Below, piece after piece: positions 33,613-45,638 of a stretch of DNA of 64,000 nucleotides. Source of the stretch: Voacanga thouarsii (taxonomy: Eukaryota; Streptophyta; Magnoliopsida; Gentianales; Apocynaceae); NCBI GenBank assembly GCA_026120185.1, contig JANUWF010000008.1, positions 7,006,001 to 7,070,000 on the forward strand, read 5' to 3'. Numbering within the stretch: the first letter of the stretch is position 1; each line of letters begins with the position of its first letter. The notes under the pieces were generated by a model. The model had not been told where the DNA came from, ran no database searches, and saw nothing but the letters and a program-made list of their open reading frames with translations. Position numbers and translations under genes: made by a program.

Positions 33613-34875
33613 TATTGGAATGTATACACTCCAAACTAAGTCTCTAATGTAAATTCAATGAAATAAATAAAAGTTTCATTCTCAATATCGTTTATATTCC
33701 TTTACTTAATATTTTATGCACAATAATTATTGGAAAATCCCATTGTGCTCAAGTAAGTGATCCATGAGAATAGAAGTCTTCCACAATAAGGTATGGATCA
33801 TGATTACTTAACACATAACCTATAGTTCTTAACTGGTTGATGAGAATAGAAATCTCATAAGGATAAAGGTTATTATACTATGAATTCTAGGTAAAGAATG
33901 GCTTGCCTTTAGCCAGTGAATAGTCATTTCACTTTATAGCTTAAGCGTATTTAGAATACATAGAACTAGACTCGTAGTAGTGATTTCTAAAAATAGCAAA
34001 ATGGAAAAAACACAGACTACTACAACTACAGGATGGACCAGAACCCTATAGCTTGAATATGGGTTAGTAGTTTGGTAAAGTTGGGAGCATATACTTTAAT
34101 ATACCATGGTGAGGTTCTATCATAGGATCAACATAGCTATATATTAGGTATGTGTAACTGGTTAGTTAGATATATGCATGCAAGATAGCTTCTATGCTCT
34201 TGAATGGAGAAATTACCCCCCTTATGATTGTCTAGGATAATCTAAATAATGCAGGCCCTGCGAACGTGGCTTGGTATTGTATACTTTTAGGTAGCTCCCA
34301 AAAATAAGCCAATACATATTGGAAGTTATAGATTATCAGACTAGATATCTAAAAATGATAGATATCATTGAGAGAAGTGTTAGTACATTTCTCTTATCTC
34401 ATTAATAAATGCTATGTAGAGAGATATTTTAGTCATTACACCTGTAGGTCGAAAACATTGCTAAATGCTGCATTTTATTAGGGTCAACATTTTCTTATGT
34501 TGATATTAGAAAATATTTAAATTGCAAAATATATCTATTTGTATAGCAAGGGTATTTTAGTCATTTTAGTAGCCAACGACGATATGTCTTTTGGTCTAAG
34601 GGTTAACCCATAAAGCCTAGTTATTTTTTGACTAAAGATATAGTCTTGAACAAATAGGTTTTATTTTATTTAGAAGGCCTAATTTGTTATTGGGTTGAAA
34701 TAAAATAAAAGGCCCAAGAGAAAATTAATTAAAGGCCAGGTTTACAGGTTAATTAATTATTCAGAGTTTGAGCTCAAGTTAGATAACGAAGGTTTGAGCC
34801 TAAACTAGAAAAAAGGCTTGGAGAAAATGCCTGGTTCATTTTGGAAATTTAATTATTTATTTTGGACATGTTTTA
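33613..34875 (+). repeat. Copia-II 3' LTR, truncated
   Basis: Begins TATTGGAATGTATAC and parallels 9408 onward (for example TAGCCAGTGAATAGTC and AGGGTATTTTAGTCATTTTAGTAGCC near 34550). It stops at 34875 where the copia-IV LTR begins. Confidence 0.75.
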
Positions 34876-36708
34876 TGTTAGGATCGTGCCCTAGAAGAAA
34901 TCATTTATACAATGTATTTTGCACATTAAATCAATAAAAGGCATTCTTTATCTTTTAGTTTCTTTATTCCATATGTTCATGTATATAAAAACTATTAAAT
35001 AAAGTCCCAAGTACAAAAATGTGTTAAGAAAATCACGATAGAAATCGTGATATGAGGTTCCTACTATACTAGAATGTGTTTGTTCTTAAATCATCCTTAG
35101 TCATGGTATTAATAAGATAGGACATCATTAATACGTTAAGATTAGCACGTGTTATACTTCTTGATTTGATCAAGCAGTGGTTCTCACATCCATGAGCATT
35201 GTGATATTCAAAGTTAATACGTGGATGCTTATTACTTGAATAAGTACATTGGATGACCTAACTATAAGATAATCACATGGATAACTATTTAGTGCCAGTG
35301 ATAGAATCTCATTGTAGTAAATGTGCAAGTATCCTTATACTTAAGAATTCCAAGGTATTTTATTTGCTAAGTGTTGTACTTTGATTCCAATCTCTGGAGT
35401 CCTTACAAGACCGTCAATTGGATGGACATTGGGTACAACGTGAAATAAACTAAAGTAGTTAACAGGGTCAATAAAGGATTCACCACTCCTAATAGTAAAA
35501 GTGAATATCTCATGGCCACTTGTAGGAATCATTACTCAAGAAGTCCTTGGCCAATATAACTATGTGTTGAAAATAATTCCAATTGATATACATAATGAGT
35601 AATGGATTTCGGGAAGAAGTACTAAAATATTCGGACCAGAATTAATTAATGTTCTAGAGGGAGTTGGCACTAATTCCATACTATAAACCAAATGAGATAT
35701 TATATGATGAAATGAGTTTATTGCACTGACGTTTCGTTATTGAAAGGTTCATGTCAAGCAACTTGACTTTCTGGACTTTTAAGTAGTCATGATGCATTGC
35801 TAGATGCCGTTCATGATCTGCAAAATATGAATTTATTAATTAAAAATTAATAAATTTAATCCTAATTAGAATTAATAAATTAATTCTAACTATTAATTCT
35901 ATTAATGTAGAATTAATTCATATTAGCTACCAAATGACTAGAAAACCTAATAGGTCACACACAATAGTGGAATTAATACTCAAAATATCATTTGATAATA
36001 TTATAGGGTTAATTTGTGAGAAGAAATAATTATTATGGGCTAATTATAAAGTTTTATAATTGTTTAGGGTTGAATTGCGATTATTAAATTTTTATAGGCA
36101 AATTATAAACTTATTATAATTCATAAGGCCTAATTGCAATTCTTGAAATTTCCAAGCCCATAATTGAAAAGAAAATTCTTTTTTTCCTAAAAGGAATTAA
36201 GAAACTTATGTGTTTTTTTCCTTTCTTATGGTGGTTATTTTGTGAAAAAAGCAAATTAGTTTCCTATTCATAAAATAGGGAATTTTATTCTCTATATATA
36301 TGAAAGTTGCCGCTGTAAGTAAGAAGGAATTTTTGAACACGCACAGAAAGTTTTTTTTCTCTTCATCTTTTCTTTTTCGTTAGAAAAGAAAACAATTTAT
36401 TCGCAATTAAATTAATCATAAAGCTACCAAGTATTATTCTACTAGGATAGATTTTGGTGGCTTTGAGTACGTTCTTCGTGTGGATCAACATTAGAGAAAT
36501 TCCTATCCTTAGAATTTGGTAGCTTGTGTGGATCGACTTCTAAATGTGATTCGTGCGGAAGAAAAAATTTTAAAAGCTGTGTTTTTTAGGTAATTAATTT
36601 TTCTTCCCTTTTTTTAATCCGTCTAATTACATGTGAGTGATCCTTTGCGTAAATTTCGTTTTATTTTTCTGCTACGTGTAAAGTGATTTGTTTGATCAAA
36701 ATCCAATA
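34876..36708 (+). repeat. Copia-IV 5' LTR
   Basis: 1,833 bp from TGTTAGGATCGTGCCC to AAATCCAATA, next to a primer site. The reverse complement of 49883-51607 starts and ends in the same way, although there the end is CCTATCA, so the end here has mutated. It contains TATATATATGAAAG near 36292, a possible TATA box. Confidence 0.75.
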
Positions 36709-36709
36709 G

Positions 36710-36723
36710 TGGTATCAAAGCCA
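36710..36723 (+). other. Copia-IV primer-binding site
   Basis: TGGTATCAAAGCCA, one base different from the usual initiator tRNA-Met complement, right after the LTR. Confidence 0.8.
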
Positions 36724-38506
36724 TCTTGTATGTGTTTTATGGATTTTATTATTATTTTGAAATTGTTTCAAAATAAATTCGACATTATGAAATTGTTTCA
36801 TAGGTATTTTAAAATTTCACATAGTTTCAAAATTATATTCAGGTCCATGAAAATTGTATCATATAAAATTTTATTTTTGGAAAAATTTTGTTTTAGTGGG
36901 ATATATATATATGTGTGTGTGTGTGTGTGTATGTATATGTATATATACGCATATTAATTATTGAAATTGGTTTCAATAAATTATAGAAATTGTTTAAGCC
37001 AAAACGTGAAAAAATATCTTGCTGAAACTGTTTTAGCTGAAAGAAGAAAATAATTCGCTGAAATTGTTTCAGCTAAAGAGATGAAAAAAAAAACACTCTA
37101 AAATTGTTTCGATCATTGTTTTAAGCTTGCATCCTTTGGAGGATGACTATCATCCTTGGGAGGCTTGTGCCTTAATAAAAAATAATAAAAAAAAAGGAAT
37201 TTAGCTGAAGCCTTGTGTGGCTACGCTTAATGATTGCAATTGCGTGGCTATGCTTTGCTATTGCTATTATATTACCAACAACCTTTTTTTTTTCCATGTG
37301 GGGTCAAATCTTCATGCTTTGACCCCAGTTTTACTAGTTTTTTTTCAAGCACCCACTGAAATAATTTTATTCCAAAAGGTCCCTAAAAGTTTTTCCAAAA
37401 TTTGACTTTAGGATTAATTAATTAAATTTCTAAAATAATGGTTTTAGAATTTAATATTTGATGCATATTTATTTTTTTATTTATTTTGCTTAATGTGTTT
37501 TAAGCATAATATTGGCATGTTGACTTGGTTATGGACTTAGACAAAATTAATTTGATTAATTTAAATTGTGTCATACATTTTATCGCTTTATTTTGAATAA
37601 ATAAGGTCACGTGTCCTATCTTTCTGTATAATTCTCTTGTAATTTCTCTTATCATCTAATTTCCCTCAAACGTAACTCAAGGTTTCCTCATTAGGGATTT
37701 ATGTAATTAGATTACTTAGGTTAAATAAGATTAGAAATTATTTTATAAATCTATAGAGACGGTGACCAAGGCAAAGCAATAAGATGGTAAGACTTTCTTC
37801 TCAAAATATGCATGAACACATAAGTTTTGACCAAAATTAATAGCCTTCTTGGCTCAAGGAAATTAATCTAGAAAGGTCAATAACCAAGCCATGTAATTGA
37901 GTCTATTACAGTTACGTCAAAGTGTTGATATTTTGCATGACAAACGATGAGACTATTAATTAAATAATTAAAATCCCTCAAATAATATTAAATCTAAAGC
38001 CTTCCGTGAATATAGCAAGAACGAGAGTTCTTTTTCGAGATTAGGTTGTTCGGCATACCCAAGCTTACTCGACATTGACCATGTTCAAACTATGGAATAT
38101 GGTTCCTGATTAAGGGGTTGGATTTAACTAATATTTTTATCCCGGTTGGGCATATCCAAGCATAAATAATATTAGAGGCTAAGTTGGGATAGCATTCAAT
38201 GCTTTAAGATTAAAAGATGTTAATCACCTAACGATCCGGTAGTTACATTTGATGTAATTGTTATTGAATACCTTCCATTGAACTTAATGGTGGTTTGTTG
38301 GGTATACCCAAGGTCATTCTTAAAGAATTTAGATACCGGACCACTAGGAAAGCTTACAATGGGTTTTCTCGAGTCAATAGTGAGGGCTATTGATTTGAAG
38401 AAAATAGTGGGTTAAATACGCGTTTAATTAAAGATCTAATTAAATGCATTTCATGTGTATATGCATAGTTTAATATCTCTTATCTTTCATCTAGGTTATT
38501 TGCATC
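36724..38506 (+). other. Copia-IV leader
   Basis: Non-coding sequence between primer site and gag. It includes repeated phrases such as GAAATTGTTTCA (36755-37060) and two similar clauses with GGCATACCCAAG / GGGCATATCCAAG / GGGTATACCCAAG (38050-38310). No gene is supported. Confidence 0.55.
36901..36949 (+). repeat. (AT)n(GT)n compound microsatellite
   Basis: Alternating AT, then GT, then mixed TATG steps, within the copia-IV leader. Confidence 0.9.
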
Positions 38507-39380
38507 ATGACAACAAATTTGAACTTACATAACATTTTAGAAACAAACAAGCTCACCGAATCAAACTTCTTAGACTGGTATGGAAATTTGAGAATCGTTC
38601 TCAAATCAAAAAAGTTGTTGTACGTGTTAGATGCTCCAATTCCACCACCAACAGCTAATGATGCTCTTTCTAAAGATCATGAAGTCCATAAGAAGCATAA
38701 AGAGGGCAGAGGCACAGCATCTTGTATCATGCTGGTACTGAGCTTCAAAAATAGCATAAGCATATGAATGCTCACACTATCATCTTCCATCTAAGAGAAC
38801 CTTTTGATAAGCAAGAAAGAACAGAGAGACCTGAGATGGCTAAGCAGTTATTCTATTCAAAGATGGTAGAAGGCACTTCAGTAGCTACTTATGGACTTAA
38901 GATGCTAGGGTTAATGGAGAAGCTTGGATCACTTGGATTTACTATGGATCACGAATTAAGTATAAACTTAATTCTTCAATCTTTGCCGGTTAGTTTTTCA
39001 CAATTTGTGATGAACTACCAGATGAATAAGATTGAAACCAGAATACCTAAGTTGATCAACCTCCTTAAGACTGTAGAGTCTTTTATGAAGAAAGAACATA
39101 ATGCAGTCTTATAGGTTAATTCTTCTTCTAAAAGGAAAAATGTTTCTAAAAAAAAGAAGAAGAATCCAATTAAACCTAAAAGTGATATAAAGAAAAATGA
39201 GATAGCTACCAAAGGACCATGTCATCATTGTGGGAAAATGGACCATTGGAGGTGCAACTGCAAAGGCTACTTGGAGACTGTTAAAGAAAAGAATCAAAAG
39301 GAGAAACTTACAAGCACTTCTACTTCCATTCCTGATATGTTTATGATTGAGATCAATAATGATTTTAACAATGAGATATG
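38507..39380 (+). pseudogene. Copia-IV gag with zinc knuckle
   Basis: It starts at ATG 38507 (MTTNLNLHNILETNKLTESN, followed by FLDWYGNLRIVL), the classic N-terminus of copia gag. A frameshift near 38762 moves the frame to 38764-39114 (AKQLFYSKMVEGTSV, INLILQSLP, FVMNYQMNK). After one stop (39115) the CCHC knuckle CHHCGKMDHWRCNC follows at about 39216-39257. Gag forms the virus-like particle in which cDNA is made. The start fits because it directly follows the leader and gives the conserved N-terminus. Confidence 0.87.
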
Positions 39381-40263
39381 AGTATTGGATATCGAATATG
39401 GATCTCATTTGTGTAATAATTTGCAGGGACTAAAGAGTAATAGAAAGCTGGAGAAAGGTCATGTGGACCTTCATATAACAAATGAAGTAAAGGTTGCTGC
39501 ACTTGTCGTGGGGACTTATTATCTACACCTGTCTTTTGAATTAATTCTATAATTACAAAAATATTTTTATGTACCAATTTTACATAAAAACATTATCTCA
39601 ATTACTTGTTTAGACTTACTTGGATTTCATTTAAATTTTAAGAATAAAAGTTGTTCTTTTTTATTAAATAATATCTATTATGGTACTGAAACTTTGATGA
39701 ATGGTTTATATGTTCTAGAAATGAAAATTCAAGTTCTCAATATAAACAATAAGAGGCCAAGAAAAGATAACACAAACCCATTTTACTTATAGCATTGTCG
39801 TTTATACCATGAAAATAAGAATCGCATTTTTAAGTTACATAAGTGTGGTGAGTTAGGCTTATTTGATTTTGAATCATATGAGACTTGTGAGTCTTTCTTA
39901 CTAGGAAAGATGACTAAAACCTCTTTTTATAAGAAAAGGGAAAGGACTAAGTAATTATTGGAACTAATACATACTGATGTATGTGGACCAATAACACTGC
40001 AAGCAAGAGTGGGTTATCAATACTTCATTACCTTTATCGATGATTATTCTCGATTTAAGTATTTATATTTAATAAAATACAAATCTGAAGCCTTTAACAA
40101 ATTTAAAGAATTCAAAATTGAAGTAAAGAAACAACTTGGTAAGAGTATTAAAACTCTAAAATCCGATCAAGGAGGAGAATACTTAAGCTAAGAGTTTCTA
40201 AGTTATCTTAGAGATAATAAGATATTATCTCAATGGACTCTGCCACATACACCTTAACATAAT
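39381..40263 (+). pseudogene. Copia-IV protease and N-terminal half of integrase
   Basis: The protease region reads LDIEYGSHLCNNLQGL, where D-T-G of the active site is changed to D-I-E. Then come VAALVVGTYYLHLS, a decayed pre-integrase zinc region (HCRLYHENKNRI, CESFLLGKMTK) and the integrase core: Asp in IHTDVCGP, FIDDYSRFKYLYLI, second Asp in LKSDQGGEYLS. Stops lie at 39955, 40189 and 40255; the last two are where Gln is expected. The solo LTR-A enters at 40264 after the codons for HTP-stop-HN. Confidence 0.87.
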
Positions 40264-42195
40264 TGTGAAACCCCAACTAAAACCAATCTTAGAGTAAGGG
40301 GGTTGGGATGAATATCATATTTTATTGCATGTTTAAATATATTTTTATATGATTTTATATGCTTTGGATTGGTGTTTTATAGTCTCGAGGGCTTAATTAT
40401 GTTATTGAGTAAGAAGAGTAAAATGGTAATTTTGGCTTGAGGTGAAAATAGGGAGATAGCTTGAGGATTAAATAGGAAAAATATTTTAGAAAGAAATTAA
40501 GAACAAGAGTTGTTGTGGTTTAGTGGTTAGAGCTTTGGAATTAATTCTTGAGGTCTTGGGTTCAAATTCTATCATTGGAGTTTTAGCATGATTAAATTTT
40601 ACTTTTGCTTGGGAAAGTTGAATTTTCGACCTTGAGTGCTCTAGAGAAGGGTAAAGGTGATGTCCTAGGGGAGACATGATACGAGTACCCTAATCCAACT
40701 CTTGTACCCTGCAAAAATTCCTAAGGGAATTCATACCCCTCTTGATTCTTAGTTTTCCTTACTTCTCAATTTCTTAAGTTGTTCAATTTATTTAAGCCAA
40801 TTTCATTCTAGGAAAAAAAAAAAAAATCCAGCAAAGTGCTGTGGCTTTGAAGGTTCAAAATATCTAAGTGTAAGACATCTTATGGACCGAAATTCTATAG
40901 GAGTTGAGGAAGGTTCCCAAGAGAATTAATCTCTATAGTGAACCTTCAAAACTCCACTCTAGCTATGTTCATTTTCCTTCATGAAGCTTCTTGTGCATTC
41001 AAAGTGTCGAAATTTTCAGCCATCATTTCCTCCCAAATGCTGCCAGAAAATGGCCCTCTTGACCAGCTTGAAATCTGAAATTTTCTGGCCAAATTCGGAC
41101 TGCACAAATGCTGTACAAAACCAAAAAATTTTCTGGGCAAAATTGCAGCATAGGTAAGGTTAAACCAAGCTGTTTTCTTCCAATTTTCTCCCAGCACCTT
41201 AGCCATGCTTTTCCTCCATTAAGAAGGCTGGAAACCAGCCTTGAAAAACCTCTAAATGCCCCTTCAAATCCTCTACAAACTAACTGGAAAATGGCAGCAA
41301 AAGCTGCCCAGAAAAATTCTAGTAATAGCGAAATCTGTACAGGAATTTTTTTTTCAGCTTTGTTTCCTTCTTCAGCCCTGGCCGAAACTTTACCATTTTT
41401 CTGCACAAACTTCTCTTGAACAGCCATGAACTGAACTCCATTGTCTTCCCCAACCTTCTGCTCGAAAAACCAGTCATGGCTGCCCCTAAAATATCTCCAA
41501 CAATTACTCTAATTAAGCCTTAATTGAAGACCAAAATTCCAGCAAACCTAATTTAGTAACTTCCATAAAATATTCCTAAAACAACCAGACCTTCCTTCAC
41601 CATTGTACCCCCTCTTTTCGGCCACCATTAAGCTTCTTCAACCAGCTTTCATCCAGCAAAAACACTGAGTAACGGTCGGCCATTACAGCTTCCAAAAAGC
41701 TCTCCATTGATCAAAGATCTTCTTGCCATATTTTGTTTCCAAATTTGATTCCCAAAAATATTTTTTTAGGATTTCAAAAACCAGTCTTTCCTTTTCCTTT
41801 CAAACCAGAAAAATCATCTACCAAAACCACTCAAACAATTCGGCCACTACAATCCCACATAATTTCGGCAGCCTCAATCAAAATCTCTCCATTCTCTTCA
41901 ACCTTCAAGCACACATAGAACACCAAGACACCTACTAGTTCCATACGCCTAATACCACTCCAAACCACTTCAATCTTCTTCAAACAAATTCCAGATTTCA
42001 TCTACTCACTGCCATAAATCCATCCATAACATCAAACTCCAAAATTCAACTCTCTCTCTTGAATCAAAAACTAATATTTTTGTGAAGGCTCAGGAACACC
42101 TTCAAGGTAAGCTTGTTCAATCAATTTCATCTCCACTAATCCTCAATCTCTAATGAGAATATATGTGTATAAGCACGCTAATGGACTCTCTTCTT

Positions 42196-42256
<61 letters not shown>

Positions 42257-44628
42257 CCAAATACCCTTCTCTCTTGGCCAAATGATTTCTTCAACAATAG
42301 CCATGCTTTCTTCATCTCTCTTGGACGAATCTAGTCTCCTAGGAGTTGAGATCCATTCGAAACTCCTCCAAGGTTCTCATCAATCAAGTAAGCCCCTTCA
42401 ACTCTCTTTTTAAATTCTAGATTCATGTCTCTAAGGTGCTATTGAAAAGAGATGGATTATGTTTGAGGTTTGAGCATGTATTATTGTAATGAGTTGAGAT
42501 TGAAGCATGAATAAATGTGTGTATATGATGGAGATGGGATTGATGTATGAGTTGATTGTCTTGGTTGATTGTATGGTGTTTTTAGAGTTTAATGCATGTC
42601 TCCACGTCATGAATGGGTTGTGTGATCCAGCATGTTAGAGATTATGTCACCTATGGTGAATAGGATTTATATTCTTGTATGATTGTTAAAGCCATGATTA
42701 TGTTTATGCTAGTAGAGGTTGGATAATGTCTTGGTAAATTTTGATCTATGCCTTTATTCATGATTTGGATGAGTTGATGAATTGAAGTGGAGTATATGTT
42801 CATGATTGTGGTTAGCAATAGAAATATAATTATGATCTAGTTGTCCATAAGCTAATTTTATTTCATCAATAAAATATTTAATATTATAATTTTTTGCTAG
42901 TAAATTTGAAAACCCTAGGAAGGTAGACTTGGATTATTATATATAATAAGGATATTTTAGTCAAATAAATGATAGCTTTTATTTCAAGAAATAAAATATA
43001 TAGATATTATATATAATAATAATATCAAATAAAGCCTTTTATATAAATAATCATAATAAGTAAAATATTAATTTTGTAAGTCTTATATTCATAAATACCA
43101 TTAAAATTTATTATCTTTCAATTATTATCTTTTAATCAAAACCTATTAAAATTTATTTATTATCTTCCAATCAAGACCCATTAAAATTTATTTTCAACTA
43201 ATTTTAGTTACCAATTATTTTCTAACAATTAATTATCAATAGATTTCTATTTTAAATAATTACATCGAGGTCCTAGGACCTTTCAACAAATAAACTCTAA
43301 TTTATTTTTACCAAAATTTAAACCTTCAACTTAATAGTACCTATTTCCCAAAACCCTAATCACTTTAATATCAAATTAGACATAACTTATAAACCCATTT
43401 ATTTATTATCTAGCCTTAAAGCTTGGGACACTAGGATCATGGTTGTAGTAAGTTGAGCAAGTTTTATTTGTGAAAGTGAATTTTAGTTTGAGTTTGATTA
43501 TGGTTTATATTTACCCTAGGCGGGGTTCGGTCAGCTGTTGAAGACCTTTATTTTATCTCAAGCTAAGGATCAGGTAAGCTCCTGCATAAAACCTTTTTGA
43601 TGCTAAATGTTTATTATGGCAAGTCAAATGTAAAGTACATGGACACTCATTTCTGTAAAGGCGATTGAGGAGTGTCTCCTGTCTTATTTCCGTCAAACAA
43701 ATTATTTGAAAATCAATAAGCAGATTACTCAAATTCAAAACTCTTTCTAAAACTGATTTTGACAAAGACTTTGGAAACCCTTAATTGCCATTTTCAAGTG
43801 GAACTATGTTTTGTTCCTTTTTCCCCAAGTAGGGTAAGTTACGTTGAATACTCAATAAGGGTGGACTGCTAGGACTAGTATTTGAAGGGTTAGGGTGAGT
43901 CTCTCAGTAGGTGGCCACCTCTAAGGGGTAAGTCCTTCCCGGATAGGATGTCAGTCCAGTAGGTCATGCCGGTCCGAGCTAGCAGTTTTTCAGTCAAGTG
44001 ACTGTGTGTTGCCAGAATGGACAACTGGTTGTTATTTGGGTATTAAGAATAAGGCGTATCTTGCCCGGTAGGCCGATCACCTACCTTTTGTCAGTCTGCA
44101 CAAAGTGTGGCATTCTGACTGGTTATGGGGCTCAACGTATGGTAACCCATTACCACTTTTGAGTGGTTGATTTTATTGTATCTGTATGGTTGGAAAAGCC
44201 AAAACACCACTCTTGATTTTGACAATTGTTTATTGCTTACCAATATTTCTCTTATGAAGATTTTATACTTTGCATTCACGAACTATTTTCACTGGACACT
44301 CAAAGCACACACGGACTTACTGAGATTTTTTGTCTCATCACCCATTTTACCATGATTTCAGGTCGATCCTGTTGTGGGGATGAGTAGCTAGTTATTGCCT
44401 GCCTTGGAAGAAATGTTATTATTTATTTTTGTGTAATGCTTTGGGAGCAGAGAGTGAATAATTTTATTCTTGAATTATTTTTGAATTCTTGGGATGTAAT
44501 AAGATTTAAGTTTAAATTATTATTTTTATTCCATTATGTTGATTATGTGTCCTAGTTATAAAGACCCATTGTCCTTTGGATGGGGCGACATCCCCGACCC
44601 TGTTGAGCCTAGGTAGTGGGGTGTTACA
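40264..44628 (+). mobile_element. Complete solo LTR-A, 4,365 bp
   Basis: It starts TGTGAAACCCC and ends GTGTTACA. The flanks are ATAAT at 40259-40263 and ATAAT at 44629-44633, a perfect 5-bp duplication, and removal restores the copia-IV integrase reading frame exactly. No internal region is present. The minus-strand copy at 1-997 is the 3' LTR of a Tekay-like pol, which gives the family. The open frames inside (40979-41427, 42153-42413, 43553-43765) have no motif. Partial copies lie at 2574-4534 and 57508-59908. LTRs above 4 kb are at the long end for plant gypsy elements. Confidence 0.93.
42201..42254 (+). repeat. (CT)27 microsatellite in LTR-A
   Basis: Uninterrupted CT run at the same LTR position as the longer run at 57518-57597. 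Confidence 0.95.
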
Positions 44629-45638
44629 ATAATAGTATATCCAAGAGAAGGAATCGAACTTTATTAGATATACTTCGAACCATGATGACTTTTGCTAATC
44701 TACCAAAATCGTTTTAGGGATTTGCACTGGAAACCCCTGTTTATGTACTAAACAGAATTCCATAAAAGATGGTTGACACTACCACGTTCGAGTTATTTTA
44801 TGGTAAAAGACCAAAACTAACTCACATGAGAATTTGGGGATGTCCTACTTATGTGAAGAGGATAAAGTCAGACAAATTAGAAAATAAATCTGACAAGTGT
44901 TTGTTTGTTAGATATCTAAAAGAGTCTCATGAATATTATTTCTATCTCCTTATTGAAAGTAAAGTGTTTGTTTCAAAGCATGCTATTTCCTAGAGAAGAA
45001 ATACGTGTTTAATGGAGATAATAGGAGAAAGATTGAACTTAGTGAAGTTCAAGAAGCCTAAACAAACAATGATCAACCATTTTATCCCAAGTCTATTGAT
45101 CACATAGATGGACCTTCTACTACACAAGAACCTCGTAAATCAAGTAGGATATGAGTGGCACCTAAGATATATAGATTTCCCATTACTGACCACAATGACG
45201 TATCACTTATAGAAGAAAATGAGCCTACCACTTACAAAGAAGTTCTGAATAGTTCAGAATTTGACAAATGACTTGAAGCCATAAAATCAGAAATGGATTC
45301 CATATATGACTATCAAGTTTGAACTTTGGTTGATCCACCTGAAAGGATAAAACCCATAGGGTGCAAATGGGTTTTCAAGAAGAAAATCGACATGGATTGT
45401 AAAGTTATTACCTAAAAGGCACGATTGGTTGCAAAATATTACCGTCATAAATAAAGTATTGACTATGACGAAACTTTTTCACCAGCAGCAATGCTGAAAT
45501 CCATTAAGATACCCCTAGCTCTTGCCACTTATTATGATTACAAAATTTGGCAAATAGATGTGAAAATAGATTTCTTTAATAGAAATCTAACTAACGAAGT
45601 GTACATGATACAACCTAAGGGTTTCAAATCCATGGATT
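44629..45638 (+). pseudogene. Copia-IV integrase C-terminal half and start of reverse transcriptase
   Basis: It resumes the frame left at 40263: after the duplicated ATAAT the codons give SISKRRNRTLLD, where the copia catalytic Glu (S-E-R-R-N-R) is Lys (AAG at 44643-44645). Then FELFYGKRPKLTHMRIWGCP (44769 on), and after frameshifts the RT start: CKWVFKKKIDMD, ARLVAK, IDYDETFSPAA, IWQIDVKIDFFNRNL and EVYMIQPKGF. At 45639 the copia-III LTR begins and the rest of RT, including YVDD, is missing. Confidence 0.86.

Larger units (their letters stand above)
9408..34875 (+). mobile_element. Copia-II, old plus-strand copia element broken by several nested insertions
   Basis: The pieces, in order on the plus strand, are: 5' LTR (9408-11335), leader (11336-14979, with a solo LTR inside), gag to protease (14980-15924), gypsy-G insertion (15925-30633), protease to pre-integrase (30634-30925), other LTR fragments (30926-32788), RT/RNase H (32800-33599), polypurine tract and a truncated 3' LTR (33613-34875). 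Both LTRs begin TATTGGAATGT rather than TGTTGG, which supports pairing, but they look only about 80% alike by eye, so the element is old. The right end is cut by copia-IV. That all pieces came from one insertion is inference. Confidence 0.6.
34876..45638 (+). mobile_element. Copia-IV, plus-strand copia element, truncated at its 3' end
   Basis: 5' LTR (34876-36708), primer site, leader, gag, protease, integrase and the start of RT, in plus-strand order. A solo LTR-A (40264-44628) splits the integrase, and the copia-III LTR ends the element inside RT at 45638. No 3' LTR is seen in the window. The solo LTR at 49883-51607 belongs to the same LTR family. Confidence 0.82.

Noticed and set aside
40979..41427. 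Overlapping frames of 75-134 codons on both strands
   Set aside because: They lie inside LTR-A. The other copy (1-997) does not keep them open throughout, and no motif is seen.
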